Shown in pieces: positions 15,205 to 23,594 of a stretch of 39,123 nucleotides of DNA. A program made the translations under genes and the position numbers. Below the pieces are notes generated by a model. The model ran no database searches, had not been told where the DNA came from, and was given only the letters and a program-made list of their open reading frames with translations. The DNA comes from Paenibacillus sp. GM2 (GTDB taxonomy: Bacteria; Bacillota; Bacilli; Paenibacillales; Paenibacillaceae): assembly GCF_900069005.2 (NCBI RefSeq), contig NZ_LN831279.1:2280895-2320017 (forward strand), read 5' to 3'. Every line of letters starts with the position of its first letter. Position 1 is the first letter of the stretch.

Positions 15205-17190
15205 CTATTCCTCATACTCCGTAAAATCGACGTTCTCTACGATCCAACGCTTGCGCGGGTCCACCTTATCCCCCATCAAGGTGGATACGCGCCGTTCCGC
15301 CTTCGCGGCATCCTCAATCTTCACTTGCAGCATTGTACGGCTCTCCGGATTCATCGTCGTCTCCCACAACTGATCCGGATTCATCTCCCCGAGTCCTTTA
15401 TAACGCTGCAGTTCGAAGTTTTTACCAAATTCCTTCAAGTAATTCTGCAGCTGCTCATCGCTCCAGGCATAACGTACGGTCTCCAGCTTGCCTGAACGCC
15501 TCGTGATCTTGTACAGCGGAGGCTGGGCAATGTAGACCCGTCCGGCATCGATCAGCGGCTTCATATAACGATAGAAGAAGGTAAGCAGCAGCACTTGAAT
15601 ATGTGCTCCGTCTGTATCAGCATCCGTCATAATAATAATCTTCGCATAATTGCTGTCCTCGACAGCGAATTCCGTGCCGATGCCCGCACCGATCGCCGCG
15701 ATAATGGCCCGATACTCATCGTTCTTCAGAATATCGGCAAGCTTGGCTTTCTCCGGATTCATCGGTTTACCCTTCAATGGCAAAATCGCCTGAAACTTGG
15801 AATCCCGGCCCTGCTTCGCCGAGCCACCGGCGGAGTCGCCTTCGACAATGAACAATTCATTGCGGGCATAGTCCTTCGACTGTGCAGGAGACAGCTTGCC
15901 GCCGAGATTCGTGCTCTCGCTGCGTTTCTTGCCGCTCCGCATCTCATCGCGCGCCTTGCGCGCTGCTTCCCGCGCCTTGGAGGCCTGCACCGCCTTCTTG
16001 ATCAGAACTTGAGCGACCTGGGGGTTCTCCTCCAGGAACAGAGCCATCTTGTCGGATACGACAGACTCCACGGCACTTCGCGCGGAAGCGCTGCCGAGCT
16101 GATCCTTCGTCTGGCCGACGAACTCCACCTCGGACATCTTCACGCTGATGACAGCCATCATTCCTTCGCGAAGATCATTGCCCTCCAGATTTTTATCCTT
16201 CTCTTTCAGGATTGCATTCTTCCGGGCATATTCATTCATGACACGCGTATATGCTGTCTTGAAGCCAGTCTCATGTGTACCGCCGCCCCGCGTAGGAATC
16301 GAGTTCACAAAGGACACCAAGGTCTCCGTATAGCCCACATTATATTGCAGCGCTACTTCAACCTCGATCTCATCCCGTTCCGCATAGAAATGAACCACTT
16401 CATGGAGGACATCCTTGCCATCATTCAGGAACTCGACAAATTGGCTCGCACCGCCCTCGTAGAAAAACTCGTCAGAACGGTCGGAACGCTCATCCTTCAA
16501 AGTCACTTTCAGACCTGAGTTCAGAAAAGCGATCTCCTGCAAACGATCGGCGAGCGTATCATAATTAAGGCCGATTCCATTCGGGAACACCCGAATATCC
16601 GGCTTGAACGTTACCTTCGTGCCGGACTTATTCGTATTGCCGATAATATCAAGACCCGTTACCGGTTCGCCGACATGCTCGACTCCTTTTTTATCCACCC
16701 AGTACTCGAACCGCATGCGGTGAATTTTGCCCTCACGGTAGATCTCCACCTCAAGCCACTCGGATAAAGCGTTGGTTACCGATGCGCCAACCCCGTGCAG
16801 CCCCCCGGATTTCTTATAACCGGAGCCGCCGAACTTGCCCCCAGCGTGCAGGATCGTATAGACGACCTGCGGTGTAGGAACACCGATCTTATGCATCCCA
16901 GTCGGAATACCGCGGCCATTATCTACTATGGTTACAGAACCATCCTTATTCAATGTAATATCGATCTTGGAACAAAATTTGGCCAAATGCTCGTCGACAG
17001 CATTATCCACAATTTCCCAGACCAGATGATGAAGTCCCGACGAGCTCGTACTGCCAATATACATCCCTGGCCGTTTCCGTACTGCGACAAGCCCTTCGAG
17101 CACTTGAATGTCGTCCGCGTCGTATCCCGAAGATTCACTTCCGGAACGGATACCGGAAGCTTCTTCGAACAAATCGATTTGTTCCGCCAT
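15205..17190 (-). CDS. parE: DNA topoisomerase IV subunit B
   Basis: A 661-residue GHKL ATPase subunit of topoisomerase IV. Landmarks: VDNAVDEHLA (ATP-binding helix), VDNGRGIPTG, GLHGVGASVTNAL, the TOPRIM motif FIVEGDSAGGSAKQGRD, LPLKGKPMNPEKAKL and IIMTDADTDGAHIQVLLL. QGRDSKFQAILPLKGKPMN separates ParE from GyrB, which has LRGKILN. GGGGGAG lies 6 nt before the ATG. It heads the parE-parC operon; its promoter candidate (TTGAAC-17-CATAAC) borrows its -35 from a repeat element upstream. Confidence 0.95.
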   Translation of the reverse strand: MAEQIDLFEEASGIRSGSESSGYDADDIQVLEGLVAVRKRPGMYIGSTSSSGLHHLVWEIVDNAVDEHLAKFCSKIDITLNKDGSVTIVDNGRGIPTGMHKIGVPTPQVVYTILHAGGKFGGSGYKKSGGLHGVGASVTNALSEWLEVEIYREGKIHRMRFEYWVDKKGVEHVGEPVTGLDIIGNTNKSGTKVTFKPDIRVFPNGIGLNYDTLADRLQEIAFLNSGLKVTLKDERSDRSDEFFYEGGASQFVEFLNDGKDVLHEVVHFYAERDEIEVEVALQYNVGYTETLVSFVNSIPTRGGGTHETGFKTAYTRVMNEYARKNAILKEKDKNLEGNDLREGMMAVISVKMSEVEFVGQTKDQLGSASARSAVESVVSDKMALFLEENPQVAQVLIKKAVQASKAREAARKARDEMRSGKKRSESTNLGGKLSPAQSKDYARNELFIVEGDSAGGSAKQGRDSKFQAILPLKGKPMNPEKAKLADILKNDEYRAIIAAIGAGIGTEFAVEDSNYAKIIIMTDADTDGAHIQVLLLTFFYRYMKPLIDAGRVYIAQPPLYKITRRSGKLETVRYAWSDEQLQNYLKEFGKNFELQRYKGLGEMNPDQLWETTMNPESRTMLQVKIEDAAKAERRVSTLMGDKVDPRKRWIVENVDFTEYEE

Positions 17191-17212
17191 TCATGCTCCC
17201 CCTTTTACTTTC

Positions 17213-17241
17213 GTTATGTAGTCTTTAATATACGTGTTCAA
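17213..17241 (-). promoter_or_regulatory. Candidate parE promoter using the end of a repeat element as -35
   Basis: On the minus strand TTGAAC (17236-17241) is exactly 17 bp from CATAAC (17213-17218), predicting a start near 17206 and a leader of about 15 nt. The TTGAAC belongs to the terminal inverted repeat of the 209-bp element. Confidence 0.5.
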
Positions 17242-17443
17242 AAAGGCCGGTGTTCAGCGCCGAGAAAGTTGAATGAAGCCAGCGATTAAAAAGCGCAGCG
17301 CACGTTGTTCGTACGTGAACGCCTGAGATGTTTCGCAGGAATCATCGCTTCGCAAGCATTCGCTTGGACCCGGCTTAATTCAAAATTTGATGCAGAATCT
17401 GCTTCCTGATTGACTACGTAATCAAAAGCGGACTTTTTGAACA
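17235..17443. repeat. 209-bp element with 15-bp terminal inverted repeats (MITE-like)
   Basis: TGTTCAAAAAGGCCG (17235-17249) matches the reverse complement of 17429-17443 at 14 of 15 positions. The interior has smaller palindromic pieces (for example GTTCGTACGTGAAC at about 17309-17322) and a 52-codon minus-strand open frame without start or ribosome site. It fills nearly all of the 304-nt gap between the ABC permease stop and parE. The sequence resembles an intergenic repeat I recall from Paenibacillus genomes, which I cannot confirm here. The paired ends could also form a long hairpin that ends the ABC operon. Confidence 0.55.
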
Positions 17444-17494
17444 ACCTCTAATATACTACAAATGCAAACAAATGTTTTGTTATCCTTGTCCATT

Positions 17495-18496
17495 TTAATT
17501 CAAGATATCCTGTTTCGTAAAGACAAGGAATGAAACGACTGCCGAACAAGCCGCCCAAACCGCCAGAACAGCGAGTGAAAAGCCCAGTGTCATGCCCTCG
17601 ATCGGAGCCGGTGTTCCCGATAAATAGTTCGTAAGACCGAGATTGACCATGAACAAATATTTGGCGCTTGTCCAGGCTGATGCCATACTGCTGAGAATAT
17701 TGCCGGCAATCAGCGCGGCCATCATAATGACAATACTCGCGGCAGTGCTGCGTACGAGCACAGATACCATGAAGGCCAGCATCGCTACTACAATTCCAAC
17801 GAACCAGATCAGCCCGGCCTGCATACAGATATATTTCCACTGCGGTACAGCATGAACATTGGACATATCCACTTCGCTGCCATGCAGCTGGAAACCGCTG
17901 AATACCGGAAGCTGAAATCCGCCATAGCCAAAAAATATTCCGGATATTAAGTAACATACGAGCAGCGTAGACAGGATGATCAACGAGACGAACATGATCA
18001 ACGTAATTAACTTGCTGAGCAGGATTTTCCACCTTCGCACCGGCCTGGTAAGCAGCATCTTGATTGTCCCCGCTGTTCGCTCAGAGGATACAATGTCTGA
18101 CCCGACACCCATGATCAGGAGAGGAATGAACAACGTAGATGCGTTATCCAGAAATTCACGGGTGAACGATACACCGCCAGCCTGGATGGGATTCACATCA
18201 TGCTCAAGATAATATTTCATCTGCTCGATATATATTTTGCGGTATTTTTTCCACTCCTCAGGCACGCGGTCGCTGCCGAGTGAATTTTGATTATCCGTAA
18301 TCGCCTGCTGGACTTCCCGGCGCCAGTCTGCACCGAATTTCTCCCGCTTGGCAGATGCTTCACGCATCTGGGCATAGGTGAACATCGGGACAAGAACGAG
18401 CAGCACCAACAGAACGACGTAAAATCGCTTCTTCTTGATCATTTTGATCGTCTCATTCTTAACTAACAGCAGCAGATTATTCAACACCCTCACCAT
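17495..18496 (-). CDS. ABC-2 type permease
   Basis: A 333-residue membrane protein of the two-domain ABC-2 type: an anchoring helix (VVLLVLLVLVPMFTYA, residues 28-43), a roughly 90-residue extracellular stretch rich in charge (KREKFGADWRREVQQAITDN), then five hydrophobic segments. The phrase IVSSERTAGTIKMLLTRPVRRWKI is the conserved coupling helix of such permeases. The start overlaps the ATPase stop by 20 nt, so the two are translationally coupled. Substrate unknown; the pair follows an SGNH hydrolase gene, hinting at a cell-envelope lipid or glycan task. Confidence 0.85.
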   Translation of the reverse strand: MVRVLNNLLLLVKNETIKMIKKKRFYVVLLVLLVLVPMFTYAQMREASAKREKFGADWRREVQQAITDNQNSLGSDRVPEEWKKYRKIYIEQMKYYLEHDVNPIQAGGVSFTREFLDNASTLFIPLLIMGVGSDIVSSERTAGTIKMLLTRPVRRWKILLSKLITLIMFVSLIILSTLLVCYLISGIFFGYGGFQLPVFSGFQLHGSEVDMSNVHAVPQWKYICMQAGLIWFVGIVVAMLAFMVSVLVRSTAASIVIMMAALIAGNILSSMASAWTSAKYLFMVNLGLTNYLSGTPAPIEGMTLGFSLAVLAVWAACSAVVSFLVFTKQDILN

Positions 18497-19451
18497 CCGT
18501 CATCTCAAGGAACAATTGTTCCAGCGTTGGAATTACCTTCTGAACGGAACGGACCTGAAGCCCGGAACTTACGAGCCGAGGCACGATATCCGCAATTTGG
18601 TCCACCTGCATCTGGGTTACGAGCGCCTCGCCGCCAAATCCGGCAAGGATCGCATCATCCAGCACCTCGTCCACATTTCTAACGATGCTGATTCCAAGGT
18701 CAGACAGCATCGCCTCTCCTGCAGAAGACGGCTCCAGCTCCCAGACCACATACCCTGTTCTCGAGTCAAGCAGTTCATGAACAGCGCCGACTTCAAGAAC
18801 CCGACCGCGGCTTATAATCGCCACACGATCACAGAGTACTTGAATTTCACTAAGCAGATGGCTTGAGACGAACACGGCCAGCCCTTCCTTCGCCAGGAGG
18901 CGGATAAAGTTGCGCATTTCCTTAATCCCTTTCGGATCAAGACCATTCGTCGGCTCATCCAGAATAAGCAGCTTAGGTCTGCCGAGCAGCGCCTGGGCGA
19001 TTCCAAGTCGCTGCCGCATTCCGAGCGAATACGTCCGCACCTTATCATGAATCCGCTGGTCGAGTCCAACCAGATCAGCAACCTCCTGAATCCTCGCCGC
19101 ATCGATTCCCGGCATCATCCGGGCGAATTGCTCCAGGTTCTCCCAGCCCGTCAGGTATGTATATACCTCCGGATTCTCCACGATGGACCCCACCAGGCTA
19201 AGCGCACGCTCCGGATCCTTCTGCACATCGAATCCGCAGATCGCTACATGCCCTTCAGTCGGACGAATCAGATCAACCAGCATGCGAATCGTCGTTGTCT
19301 TGCCCGCTCCGTTTGGCCCGAGAAATCCAAAAATCTCTCCGGCTTTCACCTCGAAGGATACATCCTGCACGATCCAGCGCTTGCCGATCCGCTTCTTCAA
19401 ATGCTCCACCGACAAAATAATCTCATCATTTGTCTTCGTTTGATGATGCAT
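18477..19451 (-). CDS. ABC transporter ATP-binding protein
   Basis: A 324-residue ATPase of the CcmA/NatA group. Walker A GPNGAGKTTT lies at about residues 44-53, signature YSLGMRQRLGIAQALL, Walker B LLILDEPTNGLDPKG, switch His in VSSHLLSE. An extended C-terminal domain of about 100 residues (VWELEPSSAGEAML onward) ends with LEQLFLEMT, a tail shared with BcrA-like ATPases. AAGGAGGCG lies 8 nt before the ATG. It partners the overlapping ABC-2 permease and follows the SGNH hydrolase with a 20-nt gap. Confidence 0.88.
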   Translation of the reverse strand: MHHQTKTNDEIILSVEHLKKRIGKRWIVQDVSFEVKAGEIFGFLGPNGAGKTTTIRMLVDLIRPTEGHVAICGFDVQKDPERALSLVGSIVENPEVYTYLTGWENLEQFARMMPGIDAARIQEVADLVGLDQRIHDKVRTYSLGMRQRLGIAQALLGRPKLLILDEPTNGLDPKGIKEMRNFIRLLAKEGLAVFVSSHLLSEIQVLCDRVAIISRGRVLEVGAVHELLDSRTGYVVWELEPSSAGEAMLSDLGISIVRNVDEVLDDAILAGFGGEALVTQMQVDQIADIVPRLVSSGLQVRSVQKVIPTLEQLFLEMTDGEGVE

Positions 19452-19471
19452 CGCATTTTCGCCTCCTTAAC

Positions 19472-20275
19472 CTAGTTCAGCGCGATGCTCTGTACAATCC
19501 GCTCTGCGATCCTCTGGTAGCCGTCGCCATTCGGATGGAAATGATCACCCGATAAATAGCGATCCAGGTTGCTCGTAAATAGATCATAGGTTGGAATAAC
19601 AATCGTGTCCGGATACTGATTCATTGTATCCAATACATTCAGATTCCAATTCGCCACCGCTTGATCCCCAGCCTTCTTCATGTCCTTCAAATCGGCAAAG
19701 GGATTGTATAAGCCAACATACACCAGCTGTGCATCGGGATTAATCTGCTTCAGCTTGCTAACGATCTTCCTAAAATTTTCACCCGATGTCTTTACCGCGG
19801 CCTCCATCTCCGCTTCGGTCGGAAGTTCCCCGCTGCTCTGATAGCTCTGAGCTCCTGCGAACAAATCATTCCCGCCGATCGACAGAATAATGATTCCGGC
19901 CTGCTTGAGGCCGTATTGGACCCCTGGTTCATCAAGCATCGGCAGCAGCGCCTTCGTTGTCAGCCCGTTGATGCCGAGATTGTTCACTAATTTGGATGAC
20001 TTGCCCTGCTTCGATAATAACTGCACCGTTCTGCGTGCAAATCCGTTGCCTGTATCGTCCCCGGTACCTTTGGCGAGCGAATCGCCAATGGAAGTGATAT
20101 CAAACGGCGCTGCCGTGACAGACATTTGTAAGCTGCTGTCGGGCTTGACCTTACTTGCCTCGCTTGCCGGAGCCGTCATATCATAGACGGCATATATGAA
20201 TCCAACAATAAGCAGCAATGTTGATACCGCCGAGAGCAGGCCCGTAACTAGCCATATTCGCGACGTTTTGTTCAT
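19472..20275 (-). CDS. Membrane-anchored SGNH/GDSL hydrolase
   Basis: A 267-residue protein with one N-terminal hydrophobic segment (residues 9-30, LVTGLLSAVSTLLLIVGFIY) acting as an uncleaved anchor or signal. The SGNH blocks are all present: SIGDSLAKG (nucleophile Ser66), NNLGINGLTT (Gly), LSIGGNDLF (Asn) and SGDHFHPNGDGY (catalytic Asp/His). Members are esterases or lipases; extracellular ones often act on envelope lipids or acylated glycans. AGGAGGAAG lies 6-7 nt before the ATG. It heads an operon with an ABC ATPase and permease, so it may act on what they move. Confidence 0.88.
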   Translation of the reverse strand: MNKTSRIWLVTGLLSAVSTLLLIVGFIYAVYDMTAPASEASKVKPDSSLQMSVTAAPFDITSIGDSLAKGTGDDTGNGFARRTVQLLSKQGKSSKLVNNLGINGLTTKALLPMLDEPGVQYGLKQAGIIILSIGGNDLFAGAQSYQSSGELPTEAEMEAAVKTSGENFRKIVSKLKQINPDAQLVYVGLYNPFADLKDMKKAGDQAVANWNLNVLDTMNQYPDTIVIPTYDLFTSNLDRYLSGDHFHPNGDGYQRIAERIVQSIALN

Positions 20276-20281
20276 GGTCGT

Positions 20282-20579
20282 CTTCCTCCTGTGTTGTGTC
20301 CGAATCCCTGACCCTATCCTTTAATTAATCTAACCAACTTCTATCACAGGTATAGCCGCAGGAGCTCGTGTATGTTCATTTTTATTGAGTTTATCCTATT
20401 TATTAAACAATTGAAATAAAAATTGACCCTCTAGGATCATTCATTGTTGACGAGAATGTGATTTTTTATGATCGCCGGAACACTCTGATAGCACCCATAA
20501 TATCATCTATTCTAATCCACTGCCAATTTACTGGAATAATGGCCCGGTTAACGGAGATGAGATTCATTTATAAATGCAG
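20282..20579. other. Gene-free stretch upstream of the SGNH hydrolase
   Basis: Only short open frames without ribosome sites occur here. The leader of the SGNH operon lies at its left side, but no convincing -35/-10 pair was found. The right edge meets the terminator at 20580-20621. Confidence 0.4.
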
Positions 20580-20621
20580 AAAAAAAGAAGCCACCAACCA
20601 GTCAGGTCAGTCGCTTCTTTT
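20580..20621 (-). terminator. Terminator of the YjcZ-like mini-gene
   Basis: On the minus strand AAAAGAAGC (20613-20621) pairs with GCTTCTTTT (20583-20591), a 9-bp stem, followed by seven T residues in total. It lies about 95 nt past the mini-gene stop. Confidence 0.7.
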
Positions 20622-20716
20622 ATACGGATTCTATCAAATTGCGCGGCGGTATGGGCAGAGTATTTACATATCATCTTCAACTATTGAATGTGGAAGCTGA
20701 TAGTTAGAGGAATCAA

Positions 20717-20815
20717 TTAAAATACAAAAGCTCTAGTAATGATAACCAGCAAAATGAACAGAACCAAAATCGCTGCAGTTGATGTAAATAATCCACCACC
20801 CAGGACTTCACCCAT
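20717..20815 (-). CDS. YjcZ/SscA-like sporulation mini-protein
   Basis: A 32-residue protein: a glycine-rich start (MGEVLGGGLFTSTAA), one hydrophobic helix (ILVLFILLVIIT) and the end RAFVF. This is the layout of the YjcZ family of tiny membrane proteins, some of which (SscA) serve spore coat assembly or germination in Bacillus. AAGGAGG lies 8 nt before the ATG, one of the best ribosome sites in the window, and a terminator follows, so the gene is real despite its size. A sporulation promoter could not be identified. Confidence 0.75.
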   Translation of the reverse strand: MGEVLGGGLFTSTAAILVLFILLVIITRAFVF

Positions 20816-20972
20816 GTGTACATACCTCCTTACATTTAGAGTACACACCATCCTATTCATTTTTCCCATTAACAGATTGGACTGCTTGCTCAATGATAAA
20901 GTCTATTTATCGGATACTTGTACTACAAGTTATACCCACGTCTATTGGATTTGGATGGATTTGAAATAATAC

Positions 20973-21024
20973 CAGGAGCTGCAGGCGGGCCTGGCAAAAT
21001 AGCCAGATTCATAGTCAGCTCCTG
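20973..21024. other. Nested hairpin of unknown role
   Basis: CAGGAGCT (20973-20980) pairs with AGCTCCTG (21017-21024), and inside it CTGGC (20991-20995) pairs with GCCAG (21002-21006). It lies in the 315-nt gene-free stretch 20816-21130. It may be a small RNA or a second terminator. No promoter was seen. Confidence 0.3.
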
Positions 21025-21081
21025 TGTCATCTATCGGTCAGAACGCACATACCACACCCTGTTCCGCAACTCCACATAAAA

Positions 21082-21103
21082 GCCTGAGAATCACTTCCCA
21101 GGC
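21082..21103 (-). terminator. Terminator of the coiled-coil protein gene
   Basis: GCCTGAGA (21082-21089) pairs with TCCCAGGC (21096-21103) with one mismatch. The minus strand continues TTTTATG. It lies 28 nt after the stop of the gene at 21131. Confidence 0.55.
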
Positions 21104-21130
21104 CTGCTTTGCTCATATTTATGAATGGTC

Positions 21131-21685
21131 CTACCCTCCGTCCGTATAACCGGTGCCGCTTAAAGAGCTTTGACTGCCCGGCATAGACACCGATCCGTCA
21201 CCATATTCTGTCCGGCCCCCCGGTTGTCGCCGCTCCTGCTCCACGGTTTCAAGCTGGCCCAGCAAGTGGGCGAATTGATTGCGAAGCTGCTCCGCCTCCG
21301 CTTTATACAGCTCGTAGCTCGCCAAATATTCCTTCATTTTTGCTTCAGCCGACCTCTTCTCAGACAGCGCACGACGAGCATAATCCTCCTGATAAGCAAT
21401 GGCTGCCATATGGGCTTGGCGAATACGTCTATTGACGTAGGCCTGCTGCTCGACATAGAGCTGCTTGAACTTCCTCTCCAGAGCGATCCGTTCAGCCAGC
21501 TCTCTCTCCGTATCATCCAATTGCACCTGCAGCTGCAGAAGAACTTCATCCCCCGCCTCTGCCTCTCCGCTTGAATAATCCCCATCCATACACTTATTGG
21601 CAAGCTGCTTCAGATCAACCGCCTCACGGCTTGTGATGCCGTAATCTGAATTTGTCATATTCTGTTCCCGCTTGAAAAATGACAT
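21131..21685 (-). CDS. PspA/IM30-like short coiled-coil protein
   Basis: A 184-residue, charged, mostly helical protein. Residues about 47-150 form a long coiled coil (QLQVQLDDTERELAERIALE, then AHMAAIAYQEDYARRALSEK and AKMKEYLASYELYKAEAEQL). The A-AY-EDYARRAL-EK pattern recalls the PspA/Vipp1 family, which coats stressed membranes, but the protein lacks the usual N-terminal amphipathic helix and ends in a Gly/Ser-rich tail. GGGAGGAAC lies about 7 nt before the ATG. It is monocistronic and followed by a terminator. The family link is weak; it could be an unrelated coiled-coil protein. Confidence 0.65.
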   Translation of the reverse strand: MSFFKREQNMTNSDYGITSREAVDLKQLANKCMDGDYSSGEAEAGDEVLLQLQVQLDDTERELAERIALERKFKQLYVEQQAYVNRRIRQAHMAAIAYQEDYARRALSEKRSAEAKMKEYLASYELYKAEAEQLRNQFAHLLGQLETVEQERRQPGGRTEYGDGSVSMPGSQSSLSGTGYTDGG

Positions 21686-21825
21686 TCGTCAGTTCCTCCC
21701 TGCCTTAAGTTATCCTCCTCTGATATGTATGCAGATTCCAAGCGGTAAATGGCATAATAAAGAACCGTAACATCCGCCACGGCCCCTTTTTTTATATTCT
21801 GTCTTTATGAGAGCAAGTTTACAGC

Positions 21826-22347
21826 CTATTTGCCTATAAACTCCTGAACCCAAAACCCGTTATAATAACCTACGCCGATCAGCGTATATTTGGGATTCAA
21901 GATGTTGGCGCGATGGCCGGGACTGTTCATCCAATCCTTCACGACCTCTTCAGCCGAGCGCTGTCCTTTGGCAATATTCTCGCCTGCGTAGAGATAAGTA
22001 ATGTGATACGCATCCATCATATCAAATGGAGAACCATATTTCGGCGAAGTATGGTCAAAATAACCGCTCCTGAACATATCCATTGCTTTGTCCTTGGCCA
22101 TCTTCGATAAATTCGTGTGTACAATCAAAGGCTTCAGCCCTGCCGAAGTCCGTTCTTTATTAACTAGCGCTACAACCTGTGCAGCCCGTTCCGCCTGAAC
22201 CTGCGCATATACTGCCGCCATACTTTTGCTTTTGCTTGCAGCAGCCGCACTTGCCGTTCCATGCCCAGCAGGAATAGCTGCCAGTGACACTGCTAATACG
22301 GAGAATATCAATCCCAATTTTGCGGTCTTCATCTTCATTTTCTTCAA
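21826..22347 (-). CDS. Secreted CAP-domain (SCP/PR-1-like, YkwD-type) protein
   Basis: A 173-residue exported protein. The N-terminus has a positive start (MKKMKMKTAK), a hydrophobic core (LGLIFSVLAVSLAAIPAG) and a likely cut after ASA at about residue 34. The CAP fold follows: VVALVNKERTSAGLKPL, FDHTSPKYGSPFDMM, YAGENIAKG, VVKDWMNSPGHRANILNP and IGVGYYNGFWVQEF, with the two conserved His and the Glu of the cavity present. The start is TTG at 22347 with AGGAGGGG 8 nt before it; later ATGs are too far. Bacterial CAP proteins occur in sporulating Firmicutes; their activity is not settled. Confidence 0.88.
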   Translation of the reverse strand: MKKMKMKTAKLGLIFSVLAVSLAAIPAGHGTASAAAASKSKSMAAVYAQVQAERAAQVVALVNKERTSAGLKPLIVHTNLSKMAKDKAMDMFRSGYFDHTSPKYGSPFDMMDAYHITYLYAGENIAKGQRSAEEVVKDWMNSPGHRANILNPKYTLIGVGYYNGFWVQEFIGK

Positions 22348-22476
22348 TGATACATCCCCTCCTCAGCACGATAAGCAATCTGGAAAATAGTCTCTCTAAT
22401 TTTACCATGCTTGTCCTTTCCTTGCATGGGAATTTGATGGAAATATATGCCGAGCTTCCATATCCCCCAAACATGA

Positions 22477-22515
22477 AAATCCCCTGCTTGTTGTTGCCAA
22501 CAGCTCAGGGGATTT
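22477..22515 (-). terminator. Terminator of the mgl operon
   Basis: AAATCCCCTG (22477-22486) pairs perfectly with CAGGGGATTT (22506-22515), a 10-bp stem, 49 bp past the mglC stop. The T-tract is short, so termination may be moderate. Confidence 0.65.
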
Positions 22516-22563
22516 CCCCATTCCTCTCTGTTAAGACTTATCGATAACAAGAATATACTAGCA

Positions 22564-23571
22564 TCAGCGCTTGGCCGCATATTTCCGCATATCAAATGCA
22601 ACCGCGGTCACGATGATAGCGCCTTTAATAATTTGCTGCCAGTAAGGGCCTACCCCGATGAAGGTCAGACCGTAATTGATGACCGTAAAGATCAATACCC
22701 CGGCCATGACGCCAGGAACAGTACCGATTCCGCCTGTTGTCGATACGCCGCCAACGACACAGGCAGCGATCGCATCAAGCTCGTACATATTCCCGTAGTT
22801 ATTCGTTGCCCCGCCGGTTCTAGCGGCTTCCAGCACGCCAGCAGTGCCATACAAAGCGCCTGCGATCGAATAAATAAGGATTAGCGTCAGCACTACATTT
22901 ATCCCGGATACTTTTGCAGCTTGCATATTTCCGCCAATCGCATACATATTTTTACCCAACCGGGTCTTGTTGAACAGAACCCACACAATAAAACAGATAG
23001 CAACCGCAAAAATAACGATGTAGGGCAAGGATAAGTCTCCTTTACCGAAGCTGCCTGATCCAAGCGTCGTAAAATCGTCGCGAAGTCCGCCGATCGGCTG
23101 TGAATTATTCGGCTCCGTATCGAAATACAAAGAGTTGATCCCGTATATTGCCACCATCGTTCCCAAAGTAGCAATAAAAGGAGGAACCTTGAACTTGGAG
23201 ACGATGACTCCATTAATCAAGCCAAAGATAACGCCTACAAATATCGCGATCAGGATCGGGATGAACAGCCAGAGCTGCGGAAGATCAGGGAAGAAGCGAC
23301 GTGCATAATCCGGCTCCTGCAGCATCGAAGCCGATATGACCGCAGTCAAACCGACCATCCGTCCCGCCGACAGATCGGTCCCGCCTGTAATCAGAATGAA
23401 GGCGACACCTAACGCGATAATGACCCGGGTCGAAGATTGAATCAGAATATCGCGGAGCGTATTAAAACCGATAAAATGGGGGTCATAAACGGCAATTGCG
23501 ATCACCAGTACAACCAGTACAATATAGATCGCGTTCTCTGTTATAAAGCTCTGAGTTTTCTTGATATTCAT
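22564..23571 (-). CDS. mglC: Galactose/methylgalactoside-type ABC permease
   Basis: A 335-residue membrane protein of the BPD_transp_2 family with about 8-10 helices. It has the family sequences ILITGGTDLSAGRMVGL, FIATLGTMVAIYGI, RLGKNMYAIGGNMQAAKVSG (the coupling loop), DAIAACVVGGVSTTGGIGTV and the end FDMRKY. The resemblance is closest to MglC rather than RbsC. GGAGAG precedes the ATG. It is the last gene of the mglB-mglA-mglC order, 23 nt after mglA, and moves the sugar delivered by MglB across the membrane. Confidence 0.9.
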   Translation of the reverse strand: MNIKKTQSFITENAIYIVLVVLVIAIAVYDPHFIGFNTLRDILIQSSTRVIIALGVAFILITGGTDLSAGRMVGLTAVISASMLQEPDYARRFFPDLPQLWLFIPILIAIFVGVIFGLINGVIVSKFKVPPFIATLGTMVAIYGINSLYFDTEPNNSQPIGGLRDDFTTLGSGSFGKGDLSLPYIVIFAVAICFIVWVLFNKTRLGKNMYAIGGNMQAAKVSGINVVLTLILIYSIAGALYGTAGVLEAARTGGATNNYGNMYELDAIAACVVGGVSTTGGIGTVPGVMAGVLIFTVINYGLTFIGVGPYWQQIIKGAIIVTAVAFDMRKYAAKR

Positions 23572-23594
23572 TCCTATTCTCTCCTTCTCGGACT

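Noticed and set aside
15595..16518. 307-codon open frame opposite parE
   Set aside because: Shadow of parE for the same reasons.
17258..17443. 52-codon open stretch inside the 209-bp repeat
   Set aside because: Lacks a start codon with ribosome site; probably chance within a repeat.
20480..20575. 34-codon minus-strand frame beginning MNLISVNR
   Set aside because: No ribosome site, lies behind a terminator, no recognised similarity.
20458..20700. 80-codon plus-strand frame across a terminator
   Set aside because: It runs through the hairpin of the YjcZ-like gene and has no ribosome site or similarity.
21770..21800. Terminator-like CCGT...ACGG followed by T residues on the plus strand
   Set aside because: Only a 4-bp stem and no plus-strand gene upstream.
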